Part shown: positions 58,884 through 64,000 of the stretch, piece by piece
Position numbering within the stretch: the first letter of the stretch is position 1
How the letters are laid out: every line of letters begins with the position of its first letter
Assembly (NCBI RefSeq): GCF_963665245.1
Contig: NZ_OY762267.1
Coordinates: 3,382,001-3,446,000, forward strand
Source of the DNA: an uncultured Paludibaculum sp.
GTDB lineage: Bacteria; Acidobacteriota; Terriglobia; Bryobacterales; Bryobacteraceae
Length of the DNA: 64,000 nt
Direction of reading: 5' to 3'
The notes under the pieces: generated by a model
What the model was told of the DNA's origin: nothing
Seen by the model: the letters and a program-made list of their open reading frames with translations, nothing else
The model's database searches: none
Program-made: the position numbers and the translations under genes

Positions 58884-60221
58884 TTATGAGTCCTGTTGAC
58901 CGCCGGCCATTTTCACGTCGCCCCGCCCGACTCCGGGCAGCGGCTGGATCTTCCAGTCCCAATACAGCCCCAGTACGTCGTACAGGTATTCGTTACTCCA
59001 TCGCCGCCAGCCCACACTCCGCTTTCGCCGCCGTTTCCGCCGCGTCAACAGTGTCCGGACCTTCATCTCGACGTAGTCGCGAACCTCGCTAAAGGCTCGA
59101 CTGGAGTTACCCACTCTGAAGTAGTTCACCCATCCAGCCAGCGTGGCGTTGATCCGCTTCACCAGTGCTTGCGCTGGGGTTGCTCCCCCGCGCGCAATGA
59201 TCTCGCGAACCCTCGCCTTCACTGCTTTGCGAGCTTTCTTCTTCGGAGTCATCAGGATGAAATGTCCCCCCCTGTCTTGCCTGCGTACCCGGCGCAGGTC
59301 GAAACCCAGGAACCCGAAGGCTTCCCCGTTCAGCGTATTCACCACCCTGGTCTTCTCCTGGTTCAGCTCCACACCCAGCGGTGCGATCTGTTCCCGGAGC
59401 CGTTGCAGGGCCCGTTCGGCCCAGCCCCGTTTGGTATGGTGCCCACTGACGGTGATCACAACATCGTCGGCGAACCGGTGATAGTTGACCGCCTCGTAGC
59501 CCCCTTCTGCCGTCTTGCGCCGAATCGTGTCGAAGAACCAGTCGACCTCGTTCAAATAGATGTTCCCCGCCAGCGGGCTGAACGGTCCCCCTTGCGGGAC
59601 ACCAATCTTGCCGCCGGCTTGGATCACCTGCTTCACAAGGTGCATGACTTGTGGGTCCTGGATCCGCTTGGCGATCTTGTCCAGAAGCACCGAATGCCGG
59701 ATCGTGTCGAAATAGCGCGACAAATCAACATCGATGACCGTGGACATGCGCCGCATCACACTGCGCCTGACTTCCGCCAGCGCGCGATGTGGTGACCGCC
59801 TCGGTCGAAATCCGTAGGAGTTCGGGCAAAAATCCGCCTCGAAGACTGCTTCCAGGATCAGCTTCAGCGCCCCTTGCACCACACGGTCGCGGATACAGGG
59901 AATCTGCAGCATTCGGACTTTGCCGTTGCCCTTCGGGATCTCCACCCGGCGGTTCGGCATGGGTTTGTACCTGCCTGTGATGAGCTCTTCCCGCACCGCC
60001 GCCAGAAACGCGGCCTGCCCCGCGGACTCAATGTCCTGGAAGCTCTGGCCGTCGATGCCCGGGGCACCACCGTTCCCTTTGGCGATACGGTAAGCCTCTT
60101 CGAGGGTCTCGATCTTCGTGATGTGCACAAAGAGACCCCAGAAGCGATGCGTCGTTTCAGACTTCGCCTTTCGATAGATCCGCCGTCTCAGTTCCTGCAG
60201 ACTGCTGGGTGCCTTTGTCAT
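58884..60221 (-). CDS. ltrA: Group II intron reverse transcriptase/maturase
   Basis: A 445-residue protein starting MTKAPSSLQELRRRIYRKAK. The RT motifs are GNGGAPGIDGQSFQDIE (about 46-62), IPCIRDRVVQGALKLIL, FRPRRSPHRALAEVRR, DVDLSRYFDTIRH, GVPQGGPFSPLAGNIYLNEV and YHRFADDVVITVSG (FADD in place of the usual YADD). The maturase part follows about residue 300, with the WVNYFRVGN motif. It promotes splicing and retrohoming of the intron. No HNH endonuclease domain is apparent. Length is typical and the frame is intact, so the intron may still be active. Confidence 0.94.
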   Translation of the reverse strand: MTKAPSSLQELRRRIYRKAKSETTHRFWGLFVHITKIETLEEAYRIAKGNGGAPGIDGQSFQDIESAGQAAFLAAVREELITGRYKPMPNRRVEIPKGNGKVRMLQIPCIRDRVVQGALKLILEAVFEADFCPNSYGFRPRRSPHRALAEVRRSVMRRMSTVIDVDLSRYFDTIRHSVLLDKIAKRIQDPQVMHLVKQVIQAGGKIGVPQGGPFSPLAGNIYLNEVDWFFDTIRRKTAEGGYEAVNYHRFADDVVITVSGHHTKRGWAERALQRLREQIAPLGVELNQEKTRVVNTLNGEAFGFLGFDLRRVRRQDRGGHFILMTPKKKARKAVKARVREIIARGGATPAQALVKRINATLAGWVNYFRVGNSSRAFSEVRDYVEMKVRTLLTRRKRRRKRSVGWRRWSNEYLYDVLGLYWDWKIQPLPGVGRGDVKMAGGQQDS

Positions 60222-60743
60222 CTCACCCCTGCCTCTCCTTGACGGACGGAATACTCACCGGTCCGGGCCCTTCCCTCCGGGCGCGTTTTGCTGCACGCCC
60301 ATCACCGGTACTACGACCCGATCCGCCACCCTGGCGCCTATGCCTGCATTTCCCACTCACGGTTATAGCCGGCATCTCCTCGACGAGATTTCTTCGCCGG
60401 GCACCGAGGGCTTCTCCAGTTTCCACATCGTCCTTCACACCATGTCGCCGCTGATACCCCGCCGGTGAGAGCCGCCGCATCGGACTCATTTCGGCCAGCC
60501 CTTTCTGCTTTCGCACGTTCTAGACCGTCTCAGCCACCGGAATTTCGTGTAACGAGGCTACGTCTGCGTTCACCTTACGTTGCAACCTGGTGCGTCGCGC
60601 ACACTCCTTTCTGAGTATGTTGTCGGAGGGCTCCGCCGTCTTGCTTTCGCGCCACGGCGCCTCCCAAGCTACGAGGCCTGAGTCTTTTGGCCCCGGTCGG
60701 TCTTTCACCGACTGGACAATGTGTCCTTGTCTGGACACGCCCA

Positions 60744-61597
60744 GTTTCCAGCGGTCCTTATAGATGGAGGCAATGGTCGTCGCACCGAACTCCAGATGGT
60801 TGGTGAGCAGCACGATGACATCCTCCTTTTCGGGGACCCAGACCACGACACGCCGCAGCAGATGCGGGCAATCCGTGCGGCCTTTGTCTGAAGTGAGGCG
60901 GATGATTTGGTCGACACGGATCGCGCTGTGCTGCGGCCTTGTCCGCTCCTCGACAATCTCAAACTGGGCATCGTCCTTCAACCGGGTCACGAAGAAGACG
61001 CCAGCCTCCGTCCAGCGGCCAAACAGAGCATAGTCGTTGTAGCCGCGATCCATGGCGACGATGGAACCGGGATTGAGCAGGAAGGAGTCGGCCATTTTGA
61101 CATCGCTCCGGCGGGCCTCGGTGAGTACCACATAAGCCGGGAGGTAGTCGTCGTGGTCGAGGAGGACATGCGCCTTCACCCCGCCTTTGGCACGACGGAA
61201 CTTCGCCCAGGGAAACAGATTCAGGCACAGCGTAATGGTGGTCGAGTCCAGACTGAGCAGTTTGTTCTTGAAACGGAACTTGTGTTGGCGGTGGCCGAGG
61301 GCCCCGCTGTCGCGGAAGCGGGCCAGCGAGGTCCAGAAGAGGTCCTCGAACAGGGCGGCAGGGCGGTGTTCATTGGCATAGGAAAGGGTGGAACGGCGGG
61401 GTGCTTTGGCGATGCCGAGATGCACGAGTTTGCCGAGGCAGCAACTGAGCCCGTTGCAGATCTCGCGAAGGGAGTCGGCGCGGCCGAGTTGGCAGAAGAG
61501 CATGGAAACGAACTGGGTCCAGCAGGTGAAGCCCTTGGCGGAGCGTTCGGCGCCGTGCTTTTTGACGAGAGCGGCGAACTCGTTGCGGGGGAAGTGA
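60744..61597 (-). pseudogene. IS4 transposase, middle piece
   Basis: Minus-strand codons from PRNEFAALVKKHGAERSAKG to ATTIASIYKDRWK, with LLSLDSTTITLCLNLFPWAK (first catalytic Asp) and GSIVAMDRGYNDYALFGRW (second catalytic Asp region). The open frame extends at both ends: the first few codons (MSRT, from 61611) come from the ISKra4-B end, and the last 75 residues (after 60744) come from the intron. Its true N-terminus is at 63438-63537 and its true C-terminus at 55927-56208. Confidence 0.85.
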
Positions 61598-61623
61598 TGG
61601 GTGCGCGACATAGAAGTGGAAGA

Positions 61624-62868
61624 TCAAGCGGCGCGTGAGCGGGATTCCCAGTAGTCCTCGAAGCGGCTACTGAGTCGGCAACAGCGTAAGGCGAGTATGG
61701 CGTTGGCGCCACGGACGGTCCAGAACATGCCGGAGCATTTGAGGCGCTTGCCGACCACCGTTCGACAGCCGGCCTCGACAACACCAGAGCCGACAAACAG
61801 ACCTTGCGCCCGGAACTTCGGGTAACGCATGCGTTCGGCGTTGCGTTCAAAATAGTCGGCGTCGTTGTCGACATCCTGCGCAAGTTTGTCGCTGTCCGGG
61901 CGCAGCTGTCGCAGGATCTTCACCAACGCTTCGATCTTGCCTGCATCGAGTCGGTCCACACAGAGGGCCGCCCATCGTGTGCGCGTTCGCTCGTCGTTGG
62001 GGAAGAGTTTGGCGGCCAGTTCCCAGATGTGCTGCCGGGCGTGATAGAGGTCCACAATCTGGATTGCGCCAGGAAAGTGCTGTTCAGCGAGATTCCAGAT
62101 CCAGACTGCGCCATCGCCGAGCACGACTCTTTGCCGCGCCCTGCTCCAACCGCGCCGCCAGGCTTCGGTGTACAGGCGCAGGCCGAATTCCTCGGCTGTC
62201 TCGATGGCGGCGACATAGGAAGTCGAGTCCGGATCGCGAATGGGCCGTCCGTCCTCGTCCGTGGTGGTCTGGGTGAACACACAGCCGAGTTTGACCTCGC
62301 GCGTGCGAGCCGGTTCGCCTTCCTTCTTGCCGGCGCGGCCCGCTCTCTCCTTGACTGTCACTGGCACGCCGGTACCGTCCATTTCGATGTAGAAGACCGG
62401 CACGGCCGGGGCACAGACCTCAGGCAGATCCAGTTGTTTGGCCTGGCGGATCTCCTTCTGCTCGCCGGCTTCGATGGCTGCGCCAATGGCCTCGGCCTGA
62501 CGCTCGACGGCCTTGGCGGTGACCTCCAATCCGGCCAGTAACTCCAACTGCTCGCGGCCCTGCTCGAAGCTGGTCTCCGAGCCCACGGCGGCCATCATGC
62601 GCCGCACACCGGGCGAGAACTCCGTGCCTTCCACGTCCAGTTCCCGGTCGCGCGGGCTCTGGCCCTGATGGCAATGCGGACAGACATAGTAGGCCCGCGA
62701 GAACTCCATCGGACCCAAGACCGACAGCAGGCCCCGGCGGCGTAGCGAATGAAATCGGGCTTGACCGCCGCAACCGCAGATGGCGCGTGGGGCGGGTGCG
62801 GAGTCCATCGACAACAATTGGCCCAGTGCGGCAGCGCCGGCACGATGCATCGCGCCGCGCACCGCCAT
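61624..62868 (-). CDS. ISKra4-family transposase (ISKra4-B)
   Basis: A 414-residue transposase. It has an N-terminal zinc-finger-like region with CGCGGQARFHSLRRRGLLSV and YYVCPHCHQGQ. A DDE core follows: PVFYIEMDGTGVPVTVKERA (first Asp), WIWNLAEQHFPGAIQIVDLY (second Asp) and FVGSGVVEAGCRTVVGKRLK (Glu). It ends RFEDYWESRSRAA. The ATG at 62868 is the first, but the frame is open about 23 codons upstream in the same style (ending TDLEAIEMAVR), so the real start may be an alternative codon near the accessory gene stop at 62937. It is the complete relative of the split ISKra4-A. Confidence 0.92.
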   Translation of the reverse strand: MAVRGAMHRAGAAALGQLLSMDSAPAPRAICGCGGQARFHSLRRRGLLSVLGPMEFSRAYYVCPHCHQGQSPRDRELDVEGTEFSPGVRRMMAAVGSETSFEQGREQLELLAGLEVTAKAVERQAEAIGAAIEAGEQKEIRQAKQLDLPEVCAPAVPVFYIEMDGTGVPVTVKERAGRAGKKEGEPARTREVKLGCVFTQTTTDEDGRPIRDPDSTSYVAAIETAEEFGLRLYTEAWRRGWSRARQRVVLGDGAVWIWNLAEQHFPGAIQIVDLYHARQHIWELAAKLFPNDERTRTRWAALCVDRLDAGKIEALVKILRQLRPDSDKLAQDVDNDADYFERNAERMRYPKFRAQGLFVGSGVVEAGCRTVVGKRLKCSGMFWTVRGANAILALRCCRLSSRFEDYWESRSRAA

Positions 62869-62936
62869 CTCAATGGCTTCCAGATCGGTCAGGCCGGTCT
62901 TGTGGACTCCGGCAAAGATGACCTGCAGCAGTCGGC

Positions 62937-63335
62937 TTACTTCTTGGGCGACTTCCTGCTGGACGGCTTCCGCCGTTTTTTTTCCTGTGGCGTCAGAGTC
63001 TGCTCCACCGGACGTAGCCGGCAGATGCGTTCATTGACTGCGACGAAGGAGCGGCTTAACTGCTGCCATAGACGGAAGGCCTCGATCTCTCGCTCCGCTT
63101 TCCGCTGGGCCGCGGGACTGGCGAAGCTCTCGGTCACCGTCTTGCCACGGACCTTGTATGTCAACCGCAAGTGGGGCTGGTGGCCGGGGTCCCCGGGACG
63201 CTGGCAGTGGCAACCCTTGTTGCCGCAACGACCGGCGGTCGGGCTGATGGAACCAGGGCGCAGATCTCCCAGGATGGAGATCTGCTGGAGCAGCGCGGCT
63301 CGCTCCTGCTCCAACAGAGGCAAGGAATCAGGCAT
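62937..63335 (-). CDS. ISKra4 accessory protein (DUF6788-like)
   Basis: About 132 residues from MPDSLPLLEQERAALLQQIS (ATG 63335, AGGAG 8 bp upstream), with a CGNKGCHCQRPGDPGH zinc-type motif (about 32-47) and LTYKVRGKTVTESFASP. The C-terminal tail is lysine- and arginine-rich. It lies directly upstream of the transposase in ISKra4-type elements. It may aid DNA binding. Role not known in detail. Confidence 0.7.
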   Translation of the reverse strand: MPDSLPLLEQERAALLQQISILGDLRPGSISPTAGRCGNKGCHCQRPGDPGHQPHLRLTYKVRGKTVTESFASPAAQRKAEREIEAFRLWQQLSRSFVAVNERICRLRPVEQTLTPQEKKRRKPSSRKSPKK

Positions 63336-63437
63336 GAATGGTCTCCTGGAACTGAGCGTAATACATACGCTCGGCAAACTGCCACAAGAAAGAAACCAGC
63401 AACAATGCCACATTCATGTCGCGCACCCAGAAGTGAT

Positions 63438-63537
63438 GGAGCAGTTGATTGAAGAGACTGGCGGCTTGTAGGATTGTCTTGCCCTCCTTGGGTGTGGTGC
63501 GGGCGCGGTCCCGGTGTGGAAATCGAAACTGCGCCAA
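63438..63537 (-). pseudogene. IS4 transposase, N-terminal piece
   Basis: Codons MAQFRFPHRDRARTTPKEGK then TILQAASLFNQLLHHF, the start of the IS4 transposase. It is cut by ISKra4-B after HHF, and continues as PRNEFAALVKK at 61597. The joined text reads LLHHFPRNEF, as expected of the family. The upstream IS4 end (63538-63619) holds the transposase promoter region and inverted repeat. Confidence 0.75.
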
Positions 63538-63619
63538 CGCCTAATTGTAGGAGGGCACCCCTCTCAGCCGTCCAACCGGGCCGGATTCGGGGTTCGCGGA
63601 TTTATCTTGGACAAGAGTG

Positions 63620-63998
63620 CTCCGGTATAGGTAGTGGAATCCGGATCGCGAATGGCATAACCTTCGTCGTCCCACGCGGTCTGTGTGAATACGCATCCCA
63701 GCTTGACCTCCCGCGTGTGGGCCGGCTGGCCGTCGGTTTTGCCTTTGCGTCCCTCCGTCTCTTTCTTCACCACTGGCACTCCGGTCCCATCCATTTGCAC
63801 ATACAGAATCGGAATCGGCTCACCCACAATGACGGGCAGGTCGAGTTGGACGGCTTTGCGGATTTCCTGTTGCTCGCGCGCGGCGATGTCGGCTCCGATG
63901 GCCTCCGCCGTGCGCTCCACCGATTTGGCGGTCACTTCCAATCCGGCCAGAACTTTCATCTGCTCCCGACCGCGATCAAAAGGCCCTTGCTGGCCCAC
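63620..63998 (-). pseudogene. ISKra4-A transposase, N-terminal/middle half (window edge)
   Basis: GREQMKVLAGLEVTAKSVER, IPILYVQMDGTGVPVVKK (first catalytic Asp) and HTREVKLGCVFTQTAWDDEG lead to IRDPDSTTYTGA, where it is cut by the IS4 target site. Its close relative in ISKra4-B continues DSTSYVAAIETAEEFG, and the missing continuation TGAIETAEEFG is at 55804. The 5' end is beyond the window. It is clearly a different copy from ISKra4-B. Confidence 0.85.
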
Positions 63999-64000
63999 TA

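Larger units (their letters stand above)
56209..60743. mobile_element. Serine-recombinase cassette 2 with group II intron, inserted in IS4 transposase
   Basis: The left edge is at 56209 (IS4 Val codon GTT) and the right edge at 60743 (IS4 Lys codon AAA). It contains a DUF5372-like protein, a small ORF, a large serine recombinase, a truncated ORF start and a group II intron on the minus strand. Gene order is the same as in cassette 1 except that no separate helix-turn-helix gene is seen. A clear core duplication was not found at these edges. The right edge coincides with the intron 5' end to within a few bases. Confidence 0.6.
58775..60743 (-). mobile_element. Group II intron carrying a reverse transcriptase
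   Basis: On the minus strand the intron starts near 60743 with a GTGTCC hairpin (GTGTCC, loop, GGACAC) and CAGTCGGTGAAAGACCGAC, a typical group II 5' region. It holds the reverse transcriptase, and ends with domain V (58859-58827) and a domain VI-like hairpin. The 3' end lies within a few bases of 58775. It is about 2.0 kb. Exact splice sites are not established. Confidence 0.7.
61598..63429 (-). mobile_element. ISKra4-B, complete copy with 14-bp perfect inverted repeats
   Basis: TGGGTGCGCGACAT at 61598-61611 and its exact complement ATGTCGCGCACCCA at 63416-63429 are 14-bp perfect terminal inverted repeats. GAAGTGA (extending to GAAGTGATG with element bases) is found directly outside both (61591-61597 and 63430-63436), giving a 7-bp or slightly longer target duplication. 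The element is 1.83 kb with two minus-strand genes: the accessory protein and the transposase. It is inserted in the IS4 transposase. It looks intact and could be mobile. Confidence 0.85.
55805..63619 (-). mobile_element. IS4-family element with 9-10 bp target duplication, broken in three pieces
   Basis: Left inverted end CACTGCTGTCCAAGACA (55805 onward) matches right inverted end CACTCTTGTCCAAGATA (read on the minus strand from 63619) at 14 of 17 positions. CTCCGGTAT (GCTCCGGTAT with the preceding base) is duplicated at both outer edges. IS4 elements make 9-12 bp duplications, so this fits. Its transposase is in three pieces: N-terminus (63438-63537), middle (60744-61597) and C-terminus (55927-56208). 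It is broken by ISKra4-B and by cassette 2. The IS4 was itself inserted into ISKra4-A. Confidence 0.75.
55188..64000 (-). mobile_element. ISKra4-A, split by IS4 (continues past window end)
   Basis: The left end is at 55188, where GGGTGCGCGACTT matches the ISKra4-B end motif (TGGGTGCGCGACAT). It codes for an ISKra4-type transposase on the minus strand in two halves: the C-terminal part at 55212-55795 and the N-terminal part at 63629-63998. The break lies within GCTCCGGTAT, present at 55795-55804 and 63619-63628. The whole IS4 element and everything nested in it (about 7.8 kb) separates the halves. The right end is beyond the window. Confidence 0.75.

Noticed and set aside
60520..60743. C-terminal 75 residues of the IS4-like frame as genuine transposase
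   Set aside because: They are read-through into the group II intron; the real C-terminus is at 55927-56208.
1..64000. CRISPR array or rRNA genes
   Set aside because: No regular 25-40 bp repeat-spacer pattern and no rRNA-like sequence was seen. The only regular short-period tandem repeat noticed is the 120-bp one inside the coding region at 2356-2934.

Overview
The window looks like a high-GC Acidobacteriota chromosome of the Bryobacter/Solibacter type. This rests on gene style and composition: a BBP2-type porin, large secreted propeller and peptidase proteins, and many ISKra4/IS66/IS4 elements. I could not run a similarity search.

Core half, 1 to about 32.15 kb. It starts with the 3' end of a spermidine-synthase-like gene and an MscS channel. 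Next is the classic cluster rpmH-rnpA-yidD-yidC-khpB(jag)-mnmE behind a near-consensus sigma70 promoter: ribosomal protein L34, RNase P protein, membrane insertion, an RNA-binding protein and tRNA modification. Then come a DinG/XPD-type helicase, a C26 amidotransferase, a MATE exporter, glutamine-dependent NAD synthetase, a propeller-phosphoesterase fusion, a GH57 glycosidase, a DPP-IV peptidase and an asparaginase. From 22 to 30.5 kb is an exopolysaccharide/O-antigen type locus (Wzy_C ligase/polymerase, polyprenyl-phosphate sugar transferase, four glycosyltransferases). A beta-barrel porin with a strong terminator closes this half.

Boundary. At 32187-32231 lies only the 3' half (anticodon loop to CCA) of a tRNA-Val(UAC) on the minus strand. 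This is the usual scar of integration into a tRNA gene, so the left edge of an inserted element is placed here. An intact tRNA-Val would be expected beyond the right end of the window.

Mobile half, about 32.2 to 64 kb. It reads as an integrated, decayed IncP-like plasmid. It has a RepA initiator, a RepB-type primase, minus-strand traK-traL-traM, a candidate oriT, plus-strand traJ-like and relaxase genes, and a TraG/VirD4 coupling gene cut just after its Walker A motif. Cargo includes a PocR-domain histidine kinase with a stand-alone receiver and a membrane protein, an XRE-ImmA/IrrE protein with a conserved partner, a SEC-C protein and a GT32-like glycosyltransferase.

Two copies of a serine-recombinase cassette (DUF5372-like protein, small ORF, large serine recombinase with a C-terminal helix-turn-helix) have jumped into transposase genes. 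The first sits in IS66 tnpB between 7-bp direct repeats, and removing it restores the reading frame. The second sits in an IS4 transposase and carries a group II intron at its edge. From 55.19 kb to the window end the insertions are nested: ISKra4-A is split by the IS4 element (9-10 bp duplication), and that element is split by a complete ISKra4-B (14-bp inverted repeats, about 7-bp duplication) and by the cassette plus intron. These nested elements and the paired cassettes are the most unusual content here.
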